Below are positions 1-11,189 of a stretch of DNA of 64,000 nucleotides, piece by piece. Made by a program: the position numbers and the translations under genes. Origin of the DNA: Apoderus coryli (lineage: Eukaryota > Arthropoda > Insecta > Coleoptera > Attelabidae); assembly GCA_911728435.2 (NCBI GenBank), contig OU452210.1, positions 15,670,442 through 15,734,441 of the forward strand, in the 5' to 3' direction. A model generated the notes under the pieces. The model was not told the DNA's origin and searched no databases. It saw only the letters and a program-made list of their open reading frames with translations. Within the stretch, counting starts at the first letter, position 1. Each line of letters starts with the position of its first letter.

Positions 1-94
1 GGTTATTAAAAGTTATTTTGGTTCTCAATAATAATTATTCTTTCATCGTTGAAACTTCAATATTCACACTACACTACATCGAAAACATTTTTAC

Positions 95-310
95 CTGAGC
101 TGCATTTGCCTCTATAAATGATGTTCAAGGTTTTTCTAGTTCTGCAAGCTTCTTGACGTAAAGTACACTCGTTCGAATAGGTTTTGCCATCTGAACCGCA
201 TACAGGTGTGAATTCTAGAGGACAAGTATCACCACATTTACAAACAGGATTTCGCTGGGCATCTAATTGACATACTTCTGGTTCGGAACATTCCACACCT
301 GCACAGGGAT
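95..310 (-). CDS. Agrn: agrin-like gene, exon encoding FS (follistatin/Kazal) domain 3
   Basis: This 216-nt internal exon (72 codons, phase 1 at both ends) encodes one complete ten-cysteine follistatin domain. A short EGF-like half (DPCAGVECSEPEVCQ, then VCKC) precedes a Kazal half with the hallmark VCGSDGKTYSNEC. It is flanked on the minus strand by acceptor TTTTCGTTTTCAG and donor CTCAG|GTAAAA. In the assembled transmembrane isoform it covers about residues 368-439. FS domains are extracellular disulfide-rich modules; in agrin several occur in tandem before laminin-G domains. No stop follows, so the gene continues beyond the left edge of the window. Agrin is preferred because of the tandem FS exons behind a transmembrane start, but another multi-FS protein cannot be excluded without the C-terminus. 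Confidence 0.88.
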
Positions 311-1709
311 CTGAAAACGAAAAGTTGGAATAAAGAATTGAATTTTCACATGATATTACAACCATACATAGCATGCTAGGGACTGTTAGAAATGTAATTT
401 GATGATGGGTATTGATGATAGTACGGAACAATATTCGAAGCTGAACCCAAAAATTCGTTAATTTTACTCGTCAAAGATAATTTTAATTGTGTATTTTATA
501 AAAAATATTTTAAGTTAAAGATATGCTTCGAAAAACTTACTGAATGAATTTTGATACTCCCTTTTTTAACTTTTTCCATTTTAAGTTTGGAAGAGTCAAG
601 TTAACTTCAGATGAGTGAACAGGGTGCAATTACTTTAAGATGGGACGCTTCACGAGACCTCGAACAAAATTACTTAGGTAATTACATCTGGAAAAGGGGA
701 AATAAAAAGCCAGTAAACTAAATCTTCTCATCGCAAATGACGGAATTCGGTTTAACAGAGACCATTGTTTTTGTTTAAATGTTAATTGAAATGATACATT
801 ATCCTAAATGAGTGTCATATTTCCTGCTGTAAACGCAATATGCGATAAATTGTTAGAAATAACTTGTGCACAGCGTGGTTTTTGGAAATTTACATCGTTT
901 CAAATTATTTTAGCCCATGGCAGCGATAATTCGCGCGTAATGTGTATCCCTCTCAAAGACAGACTGTATATACCTATTATGTTAATTACTATTTGGTTTT
1001 ATCAGTTCATGAAAAGGTTATATATGAAAAAATAGCAACCGATAAAAATATCACTTTTACTGTAGTATACATTGTATAATATTGTTTGTGTATGTATATT
1101 TATATTTCGCTCCAAATTTTATGGACACATTTTATAGCTCCATAAACTTTTACAAACGGCAACTTACAAAGGAAGAATAATAAAAAACGAATTTGATTAT
1201 TAAAATGACTGGCTATAGGAACATCAAATCAATTTAAATTTATTTACAAGTTGATATATCGGGAAGCATCTAGGTCAACTTATCTGACTCACGGAAGGGT
1301 TTTGAATTAATTGTCAGTTAATAATACTAGTTAAAAAAATCACTTTGCTGAGAGTATTACTTTTCTCTGACTCGAGTAGTTTTGGAAATTTGTCCACAGA
1401 AATACAATAAAATTAGTATAAGAGCAGATAAGAATATAAGTCCTTTCAGATATACCATTTTTCGTTTTTATATCCAACAATAATTATTTTCTAAGTTCCT
1501 AAAGTTTAAGATAATGGACCAAACAATAACACTCTGGAGTTAAACCCTAAAAATGCTTAAAATTAGACAAACATGAGTTCTTTTTGTTCTATGTGTAGCG
1601 CAGATTGTTTTAATTGACCTTACTTCTGTATGAGAATATAAAAAAGAACCATTAAGTTGTTTCTCCAACAATTAAAGATAGTTTTGCTTTCCTTTGTTGT
1701 TATCCTTAC
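311..1709 (-). other. intron between FS domain 2 and FS domain 3 exons
   Basis: This 1.4-kb AT-rich intron is bounded by donor GCG|GTAAGGAT and acceptor TTTTCAG. I see no further exon or recognisable mobile element in it. A GTAAGTTT donor-like string near 537 (minus strand) has no usable acceptor or frame upstream. Confidence 0.7.
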
Positions 1710-1946
1710 CGCATTTTCCAGAAAATTTCACCGTAATGTTAACGTTTGCTTTACAAGCAGCTTTATTGATTTCGCACTGATTCTTGTAATCTACTCCATC
1801 TGTACCACAAACAGGATGAGATGTGACATGATCCCCGTAATTTGGACACTTGTCTGGACAAACACAACTTGCATTTCTACCATCTGAACTCACCACACAT
1901 TGAGATCCATAACCACAATGCTTGTCTCGGCACAGATCATTTTCCA
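1710..1946 (-). CDS. Agrn: agrin-like gene, exon encoding FS domain 2
   Basis: This 237-nt exon (79 codons, phase 1-1) encodes a second full FS domain with ten cysteines: NDLCRDKHCGYGSQC, SCVCPDKC, then the Kazal signature VCGTDGVDYKNQC. It has two potential N-glycosylation sequons (NAS and NIT), consistent with an extracellular location. The acceptor is TTTGTTTTACAG and the donor TGCG|GTAAGGAT. A longer loop before the Kazal signature (PNYGDHVTSHP) makes this domain larger than its neighbours. It follows FS domain 1 (6468-6677) in the long transcript. It would be the first FS domain of a short transcript started at the signal-peptide exon 2859-2997. About residues 289-367 of the transmembrane isoform. 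Confidence 0.88.
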
Positions 1947-2858
1947 CTGTAAAACAAACAAAAAGAAGCTATTAGTTTATTAGTATATAAATACAATTTG
2001 ACTGACTATTGGAATATATTTTAAGTGAAATAAAGGTTGTAATCAACGTTAAATTTCAATTTAAGAGATTTTTTGAATTTGCACGGACTTCTTGTAATTT
2101 ATCGCGATTTTTAGTTAGAGTGTAGTTTAATATAATAATTTATTGAACCCTTGAAAGACTTCATTGAAATTCTTCGAAGACAATTTACATCTGCAACAGT
2201 AAAAAGTTTGTTGCATTTTGGTAGATTACTTTAGTTGACTTTTAAACAGTTTTTATTCAAAATCGATACGAACCCCAGTTTCTTTTATATTATTTTTAGT
2301 TGGTATGTATAATAAAATTTTTATCGGTGTCCTTTAACATCTAATCCAATATAAAAGGGTTAGTCAAATTCGGAGCACAGTCTTGGGAGATGAGATGCGG
2401 ATATTAGTTTAATAGGTAAGTAAGTATCTTCGATATTCAATATTCTTGTGATACTAGAAAAGTATTTGGTTTATTAATGTTTTAATTTCTAGAAGCATAA
2501 TTACTGTTATTAAAGATTTCGAACAGAAAACAGAATGTGTGTTGTTTTATCTCATCATGAAACAGGTGGAATCCCGTATTTCAAGTAAAAATAGTTGAAT
2601 AAAGTTAAAAGCGAAAGAGTTTTAAGTGTCAAAGGTTGAATGTTATTAAATAGGAGGACAAAGAGTGCAAGGCGTGTGCTTGCAACAACGAATTAGAGGT
2701 GCCCTATGCCCTCAATGGAGCAATTTTCTTAAATTATGTTCCATTTAGGTTACGTAGTTTCAGGAAAATTTCATAGAATTACGTGACTCCATCCGCTTCT
2801 GATGTGGAACTTTGAAATATTTATGTGGTTTGTTTAAAATTTGCCTTTATGAACTTAC

Positions 2859-2997
2859 CTTTAGGGAAAACATAACAAGCAATAACTAATTGTATATGTC
2901 TAGTAAGAGCCAACAAAAATATCACGTAAATGGAAATTTTCTTTTTCATTTCAAAAATATTATCACAGTATTTCCCTGAGTAATATGATGAGATATT
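2859..2997 (-). CDS. candidate alternative first coding exon with signal peptide
   Basis: The minus strand has a strong acceptor (TGTTTTTCATTCTTTAG) at 2998, 48 nt of leader, then ATG at 2949-2947. Thirty codons and one base lead into the excellent donor CTAAAG|GTAAGTTC at 2859/2858. The peptide begins MKKKISIYVIFLLALTRH and continues IQLVIACYVFPK: a lysine-rich n-region and a hydrophobic core, as in a signal peptide. The reading frame has a TAG before the ATG in the acceptor region. The exon ends in phase 1, exactly matching the FS domain 2 exon 0.9 kb downstream. Inference: an internal promoter could produce a secreted protein starting at FS domain 2. Splicing and promoter use are not demonstrated; a chance ORF next to a good donor is the alternative. 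Confidence 0.55.
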
Positions 2998-3321
2998 CTA
3001 AAGAATGAAAAACAACACTAACTTAGAAAACTGCTTAAATTGAAACGAATTTTTAATTTGAATAAAATATATTCCGTATCAAATTATTCGTAGAATAAAA
3101 CAGACAATTCTGTTATTTCCCTAAGGCATTTCAACCAAAGCGGTTTTATTTTGCATGGAGTTGCAGAATCTTCGTTACAAGAAATTAAATTTTTCTTTAC
3201 GTAAGTATGTATTTTTTGAACACTTTATAGAAATATTATACTTTATGTTGGTTTACTGGAGGACTCACAATTAATAATTAGAAATTCCTGCACAGCCGTG
3301 TATAGTGTGGACACATTAAGG

Positions 3322-3374
3322 ACCTACCACTCCCCTAAAATCTTTAGGATTTGATCAATTTCGGCGTGGTAGGT
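3322..3374. repeat. short inverted repeat
   Basis: ACCTACCAC (3322-3330) pairs with GTGGTAGGT (3366-3374). Between them, CCTAAA/TTTAGG can form a nested stem. The copy seen here is unique in the window. It may be a small hairpin or the remains of a palindromic MITE. Confidence 0.5.
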
Positions 3375-4067
3375 GATTAACATTCTTAGATCTGCTATTT
3401 GCTACATGACGAAGGTGTACGTTAACGGATGTGTTGAAAATACATTATTATAAATAAAGCCTTTTGTAATTTTATATTTAACCAGCCCTGAGTTATCCTT
3501 TACTCATTTTCTAAAAGATTCTGCAAATGATAGCAAAAGTTTTGGTTTGTTAATGATGTTAGCGTCACCCTGTAGAATGGTATAACGTAAACAAAAGGAC
3601 AGTAAGCGCTTGATTACGTTGGGTGATACAAAAAAGGATAAGGACCAGACACATATATTTTAAGACTACGATAGGAAGCGATCTTGTACGATCGATGACG
3701 GAATAATGCGAACGCGCGAACCGTACACAGGTTGAAACGTCACTGAAAGAAAAGTTCAGAGGAGCTTTTACTACCTCGTGGAGAGCATAACTTGCAACTA
3801 CAGGTAGCATGACTGCACATTGAGAGCAAGCGCCATATTGATTTTAACTTTTTTCTTTATATATATATTTTTTCTTTATCTTTTCTACAAAATATAAGAA
3901 GTAGTTTGTGTCATTTAATTGGTAAACTTCTATTAGCAGCGTTTCTCAAAGTTATTTGTGAGTTCCTTTTCAAACTTCATATAAAAAGGATAATCCTTTC
4001 GGTATCCGAGTTATATACGTGTTTGTTGTTTATTAACAGAACGTGTGGTAAATTGAGCATCTCTTAC

Positions 4068-4115
4068 CTACAGGTTCAATTCTTTTATACCTTAACAAAC
4101 TGTGCATGTGAAGCC
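4068..4115 (-). CDS. possible 48-nt cassette exon between FS domains 1 and 2
   Basis: The minus strand shows acceptor ATTATATTTGTTAG, 48 open nucleotides and donor CTGTAG|GTAAGAG. The segment is phase 1-1 like every firm exon of the gene, so inclusion would keep frame. It would add a 16-residue linker beginning LHMHSLLRYKR. The sequence has no recognisable domain, and 48 open bases between splice-like sites can arise by chance. Confidence 0.27.
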
Positions 4116-6467
4116 CTAACAAATATAATATGCGTCATTACCATTACTACAACATACACACAGAACTTACTATAGCAATATCAGGAAGGCAAATTATTTC
4201 ACAACAATGGAAAACAATAAATTTTCATAGAGATGAAATGTTCCACTACCTACTTCAAAACAATCATTTTGTCTCATCCACACAACACAAAGCAGCATTT
4301 TTTTGATGTTTAATTATTTATTTTAAATTCGTGTTGTGATTTATTCAATCATGTTTTAATAACGAGGTACGTTTTAAAAATTAACTAGGTACGTAGGGGG
4401 TTCGTATATGGAATATGGATGTAGCTTTAACATATTTTAACTCTGATTTAAAGGGAAATGAAGCTGAAAGTAAATTCATCGGATAAGAACCCCTATAGGT
4501 GGTACATCGTGTACATATACTTTTAACACTTGGATATTGCAAATGTTCATGACTGGCAAAAGCAACAACGAATTATTCACCTCTAATGTCTATATGTAAT
4601 ATCAAGAGCGTAGTCTCATTTGAATTATCATTTTAGATAGAGTAGGATTTTTTACCAAATGTCAACATCATCTAAGCAATGAAGAGAAATTTTACATAGG
4701 ACAACCTCGTATTAGGTAAAATCGGTACCTTGGATCCGGGTCCACAATAATAATACTAATACCAAGTGATACATATTTTGTCAATATTATGCATGAGGTG
4801 AATGCTAATTTATAGCAAATTGCACATATCAATTCCCCAATCATGTAGATACATAATTAAAAATTTACTAATGGAATTTCAATCGGGGTTAAATGTATAA
4901 ATATCGAAATCATGTTAATTTCCGAATCAAAAGACAAGTAACTATAACTAATTCACAAAATGCTAGCTAATTTGCTTTAATCAAGTATAATTAGAACAAT
5001 GTGCTTGAATATTAAACTAGTTATCCCAGCGGGCTGGAAATATATTTACAGCTAAAGTGTTTTAAAATATAATTATGAATTTATAACAATAAGCAAAAAT
5101 ATTTGTTAGTCAATTTTAACTGAATTTTAAGTAAATATGTGATTAGTTTTTTTGTTGGCTGAGCCTTGATTGCGACGAAAATTTTATGCAAGATATGTTT
5201 TTCTAACTGATGTTAAACCCGAAATTAAATTACAAATTTTCCTTTTAGGTAGGTAGGTACTGATTTTGCTGGTAGAATTTTCACACCTATTTTCATCATA
5301 AATTATATATTCCGACAGTATACTCACTACTCACATTCTGTTCTCTCATATATCATTTCGCCTTTGACATATTTTGTTGTATCGATGTAAATAACATGAT
5401 ATTGAGATACACACCATAACACCACGTAAAATTCTATGTATATTTCATACATTTGTTGTAATATAGAGGAAAGTCATATTTGCAGATCTAATCTCAATAC
5501 GTCGCGGTCGGTCGGTAGTAGTATTTTACAATAAAAGATGAATAAACTTTTGAGAAAACTTTCTTAAACTTATGATAGCAATTGTGAATATTTTAAGTTT
5601 ACAATTCACAGAGACGTATCTTCTAAGTCAGTCTTAAGTACAATACCTCAAACTTTTAATATTGTTAAGGATACATATCTCTGAAAACATCGCAAGAGAA
5701 CCTCACATCTATAGAGTAGAAATATGTTGTGTGAGTCCTAGACTCAACAGCACGTTATAAATTTATGGCTGTCTGAGACTAACTTCTACTCTTAACCACA
5801 TTTTTGTATTTCTATTTATTTCGTAACAAAAACTAACTAGTTATGCGCTGTTGTTCTGTTTTTGTAGCCATTTCAGATGAAAGTAAAATATTAATTTAAA
5901 ACACAGTTTTGATTACGAATCTTACAACATGAAGTAGCAGCAACATTTAATTCTATGTACAAATACATCCAATTTGCGAATACATTTCAAAAGCTAGTTA
6001 AACATGGCCTGTGAAAACCGACGAATATGTAAGATCGTTGCAAATTTAATTACGGCCCTTGTATGTTAGTATGGAAATGCTTCCCTAAATAATTGATTTG
6101 AATAAATGAGTAAATATTCAAGTAACCAACTTCAGTTTTCAACAACTGAATTACCATCTTCTAAAACTTTTTGAATTTAAAATTATGATGAGTTGTTAGA
6201 TGAACAGTTTTCTCAACTTGCTTAAAGAAATCTGCATTTTTGGGGAGTGAGGCACGGTTAGTGTTAACGCCAGTTATATTGCAGTACAAAAGGGTCATTT
6301 GGTGTTTGGTCGGGCCTCATCAAGATTGCTTTTTTTTTCGATTAATATTAAGTAAAATTTATATCGTTTATGTGAGGACTTTTGATGAAGGAGTTATTTA
6401 TTGCTATCACAAAATATTATTTAATTTATTAGTGAAGCCAAGAAAAATGTATAGGAAAAATACTTAC

Positions 6468-6677
6468 AGCATTCTCCTTTATGTTTAATTCTCGTATCAA
6501 CTCTAGCTTTACAAGACGCTACTCTAAGTAGGCAATAGTTGTCGTATGTGTTATTGTCAGTGCCACAAACAACATCCTTAGTAGACTCACAAATTGTTGG
6601 GCATTGACAGACTGCTTTACCGTCAGGTGTATTGACACATGATGCTCCCCAAGCACAATATGTCTTTTCACATGGTT
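6468..6677 (-). CDS. Agrn: agrin-like gene, exon encoding FS domain 1
   Basis: This 210-nt exon (70 codons, phase 1-1) carries the first complete FS domain of the long isoform. The EGF-like half is EPCEKTYCAWGASC to VCQCP, and the Kazal half contains VCGTDNNTYDNYC and the final GEC. All ten cysteines are present. It is flanked by acceptor TATTGTCCACAG and the near-consensus donor TGCT|GTAAGTATT. In the assembled transmembrane isoform this is about residues 219-288, only some 35 residues outside the membrane span, separated from it by the three tiny linker exons. Kazal modules may inhibit serine proteases, but in tandem FS proteins they more often act as binding or spacer units. Confidence 0.9.
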
Positions 6678-7743
6678 CTGTGGACAATATACGTTACATT
6701 TTAACAAATCCTATTTCAAAAAGGTCAAATACTACTATTTATTGGGTTTGAAAGGAAAAGAGTTTTATTTGCTACATAGATATGCCACGAAAATGTAGCT
6801 AAGTAGTACAGAATTTTGTAAGCAACTGTTTAGTGTGCTATACTGTAAACATTGCTAAAATCAATTTGCTAAATTAATACTCTTCGTATACATATACTTT
6901 AATTAAGTAGAACTTTAATTATACCGTAACAATAGATAATGTAAAGTTGCATTGAAAAACAAAGTGCAACAAATTATACTTAATGCTTTTCTAAAAGAGG
7001 GCTTTTAAAAAGTTAATAGAAAATGAACAAATTTAAACTGAAGTAAATTACAATTTACTTTACTGTCGCATAAATTAATTTTAGTTCAGATAAGTACATA
7101 GTTTGTAAGGCTGTTAAATATTGAAAATGCGAATAAAACATCTACTGTTTTGAATTTCACAACTAAATAATGTGTTAAGTTTGGGAAGCTTTTCCATCTA
7201 CAATTTACATATAGGTACCTACATAAATAGTATACTAGGACACATTTAAATATTATGTAATTTATCTTTAAGCAGCGAATATAATATGATTGATGGTCCT
7301 GAGAGTTTAAATTAATATACATATGGTACATATTCTGTAAAATGAAATTCATTCATTTATTCTTCAACAGCATGACAGTAAGTGTAAACTGCTCTGCTAC
7401 ATTTGTCTGCTGGCAAAATTATGTTCCTTTTGAAACATGTCTGTGTATACAGAGAGGCATAATACAATATTTCAATTTTAAAAATAATTAGGATATCATC
7501 ACTATTGGTTTGACTCAAGCCAAATCAGATATGAACGTTTATAACTCCATTTTTCTTTTGTGGTTCTCATGTTCGGTATATATAAAACATGTTAAACTTT
7601 CAAAACACACACTAGGTCCACAAGAATAATGTGCTTTGAAATCTTTATACTATAGTTGTTTTTCAAATATTCTGGCAGAAACAGTGGTCACATTATGAAT
7701 TGCGGTGATAAATTATAAAATAATTTACATATCTGCGCCTCAA

Positions 7744-7762
7744 CCCTCTTTTTACGAGAGGG
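7744..7762. repeat. hairpin CCCTCT/AGAGGG
   Basis: A 6-bp perfect stem with a 7-nt loop sits in an otherwise AT-rich intron. On the plus strand it runs directly into GTAAGTTG, a donor-like string, but no coding frame leads to it. Confidence 0.4.
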
Positions 7763-8638
7763 TAAGTTGTGTTTCAATGTGATATAGCGATTTAACTCGA
7801 AAACCAAAAGCGATGACATTTCAACGACATCTGTGGAGTATATACATTATATCTAGCTCGCCTGTTTCAAATATCGTATCATATTTTCAATGTTGTACAA
7901 GAAAATGCTAAAATCACAACGTTGTTGGACGAAATATTAATTGTATTATTATTACTTACTACATTTGTTTGAAATAATAGGTATATTGTGTAACGTAGGG
8001 ATTTGTTTCATGATTTGCTTGATATAATTTCCAATATCTATGGACTTAGCAATTCCATTTACTGCATATGGTTCCTGTAATATATTTGAAATTCCATTCC
8101 TAATACTTGCGACAGAGCGTATATTTCACAAACAAGTCTACTTTAAGGCATTTATTTCCTTATGTTCCAAAAACTCGTAGATTTAGTTAAATAATACTTT
8201 GCACAAAACCCGGTCTCGTTTTAATTCGCTGGCTTATTTACCATTATAGAGTAAAGGAAGTACAGATAACCTTAACACGTATGTACAATCTACGTATCAA
8301 GATATACTAGTGATGACAAGCACATTGTTGTTTTGCATTTCAAAAGCCCAGGGCCATCATATTATTCCAATTGCTTTGGTGCAAACATATACATACAACC
8401 ACTACTAACTGTACGCAATGCCAATATTATAGGATACATACATATCTTGCAAAATTTAACCTAAATTGAATCTTGTCTATTGTGACAAACATAAAGCATT
8501 AAAAAATATACCCAAACTAAATCTGTGCCCATCCTTCAATACACTTGTAGCCAACTGTGAGGCCTATAATAATTTCTAATATTTAGTTTTAATATCTCAT
8601 ACGGATGTAGTTGTCCTTGTTTCAGAAAAAGATTTTTT

Positions 8639-8657
8639 GGAGGGACACCTGGTATAT
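8639..8657. repeat. MITE end related to the element at 36111-36232
   Basis: GGAGGGACACCTGGTATAT differs from the right end at 36214-36232 at two positions. I could not find its left partner with confidence. Confidence 0.4.
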
Positions 8658-10959
8658 TTTGAGTTACGCGTGGGTTTAGTTTAAGATTCAGTTCCCATAT
8701 TATTGAATGTATCTATTTAATTTTAAGCTGCATATAGAGCTCATTTTGTATTGAGATATATGAAAATGAAGAAAGATGGGATGTCATTACCATCAGGTAT
8801 ATTATTGCATATTATATATGTTCATTCATATCAATTAATGTAGGTAAGCTCGAATTTCTATTGTATTGTATAATTTGACTATTCCATATATCCTCTTCAT
8901 AGGATCAACGCTTACAACTTTGACAAATTTGTAATAAATACAAAACAGGATTACATTTTACCAATTACTATATAGGTAGCTACTAGTTATTTGTATGTAA
9001 ATTAACTGGTTAGATTCCTGATCCTTGAAATAGTCCCTATGAAAGATCGTATTTCCTCCTCTTATATATGTATATCATAAGAAACCACATTTTTTTTTCC
9101 TTTGGCTAAAGGCGTGAAATTCGTTTTTTTTTTGTATGTTCAACGTTTCTACGCCGTTGACAAGGAAACAGGAATTCCTATCCCATTATCGCATTTTCTT
9201 ATTTCTTATATATTATAACTACATAAAAAGCAAAGAAAAACAGGAAAAAGATTCAGCCGTTTTAGGGTCTATGCGGGCAATCAAATTGGTTTCCTTTGAC
9301 AAAAATCTAAAAACCGTTGAAATTATTAAATTATATGCAATGCAAATTTTACGACAAAAAAAAATGTTGTGTCAACTATTTTTCATCATACGACAACGGT
9401 TTCTTTGATTGCTGGCACCAATAAATTTCTTGAATTATCGAATTTATTTTCTGTGATGACTTCATCCTGGCAGAGTTTGTGGAGACCAAGTTGAAGAGAT
9501 GTGTTAGCGGTAGCAGGCTACATTAGTGGCAGTTTTTCAATTGAATGAAATTCTTATAGGCCACATAACAAAATTTTTACTCTTATAGAGGTCTGATTTA
9601 TACCTTCAGAAGATAGAGGAGAATAACCTAATAATTCCTGAGTAAAATTTTGTCTATAATAATTCAATATAATAAATTTTCGTGTGGCGATTTATTGATC
9701 TATCAGAAACGTATATACGAAATTTTTCAGTTATTGGAAGAACGGTAATAAATAAAAACCATGTTCTGCGAATAAAAGCAACTGTAAGCGACTAACACGT
9801 GAAAATCTATTAGGTACGCAAAATGAAAATATCCATTCAAACTCGGCATTATCTAATATCAAGTGTGTCCGGTAAAGTTAGTAGGTATGGTGAACAGTTG
9901 TAACACAGGTTTACATATCTATGAAATATATAGAGTAGTGCAATACATAAAATGAACAGTAAAGCTTTGAAGGAAATTTAATTACAGCTAATAAGTAGCT
10001 GATAGTCCTGAACTATTTTCTTCTGTGAAAAATGAATACAGATGATCTTTTAATTCTAGGTATAAAATTCAAAATTTTAACCTTTATCAAACTCTACTAA
10101 ATACTTAAATGCTACAAGATATTCTCAAATATACCGCAATTTTAACTATAGTTATTATATTATGCATGGTAGTATTCAATTATTTGACTTTAGTATCGAC
10201 AGTCACCTTTTCAAGTAAGCCAAGATCTAGCTGTCATTCTAAATTTTCCACTTTCATCCCCATTATATATTTTACAGCTTTATACGCGGGCAAGATTTAT
10301 GATACTCTCAGATTGAAATAATTTATTACCTAACTATTTAAAACTGGTTTTTTACAGTTTGATGTTGAACCGCGGGAAAAAATTCTATGGACGACAAATT
10401 TTCACATTCGCCGTATCAATGTCTTCATATTAAATAAATTGCATTTTTTATAGATTTAGATTTCCTCAAATTAAGAAAACTTTCTGTCGCCAGTAAATTC
10501 TGTTGAAGAAGAATGTTTATACGTACCAAAAATATTAAAATTTATAGTCAACGGGTAATGAAGCATATGATTGATTCAGGACATTTTTTTTTTAAATAAA
10601 AAAGGAGTATTGCTCTAATGATATCAAAAAGAGTTTTAAATATTCTGTAATATCCATACCATATTTATATAGTAAACAGTTTTAATGTATTCTGGAAAAA
10701 GATAAATTTTCAAAAAATATCATTGCCATGTGCGGTAAAAATTCTAACGAGCTCAACCTTTAATGGTATTACTGATTTATTTCATTGCCAAAGTTTTATA
10801 GGGTTTAGTTCTCTAATGTCGTTATATTCCTGCTGCTAAACCTACAGATCCGGACTTTTTTTGGTACAAAGTAACTAAAACTGTTATTTCATAGAAACGC
10901 CAAATATTCATTAATAAGTTAAACTCTGCTTGCCAATCATCAACGTATTTCTAACACAG

Positions 10960-11189
10960 GCAGCAGAAAATCTTTGCCAAATCACCATAATTCGCCAGGT
11001 ATCTACCTATACCGCAAATTTCCGAGCCGGATTGAGAAATTTTTCTATAAAGGCTATTATTAATTTGTTTGTATTAAAAAAGCAGTGTCCGCTGTTTTGC
11101 CGCCCTCTTAACACGCAAACAGGGACAAGCGCCACCTTGTCCGAATGGACATGTAAAATGTTTAACTTATTTTGCATGAGTAGGTTCAG
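10960..11189 (+). other. plus-strand exon-like open segment, identity unknown
   Basis: The plus strand has acceptor CGTATTTCTAACACAG, 76 open codons and donor GTTCAG|GTAAGAAAA (phase 0 to 2). The peptide includes QCPLFCRPLNTQTGTS. Base composition is richer in G+C than the flanks, and the opposite strand is also open. It holds the inverted repeat GGACAAG/CTTGTCC (11123-11142), which suggests a mobile-element fragment. I recognise no domain. It could be an exon of a nested plus-strand gene, but the other exons are not visible. Confidence 0.22.

Larger units (their letters stand above)
1947..6467 (-). other. intron between FS domain 1 and FS domain 2 exons
   Basis: This 4.5-kb intron is not empty. 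It carries the candidate internal signal-peptide start exon (2859-2997), a possible 48-nt cassette exon (4068-4115), an inverted repeat (3322-3374) and a CpG-richer patch at about 3660-3800. On the plus strand TATAAAAG at 2351-2358 follows a CCAAT string, and a GTAAGTAAG donor lies at 2416, but there is no coding frame. Confidence 0.6.

Noticed and set aside
4070..4082. GGTTCAATTC resembling a tRNA B box
   Set aside because: No A box or cloverleaf could be formed around it.
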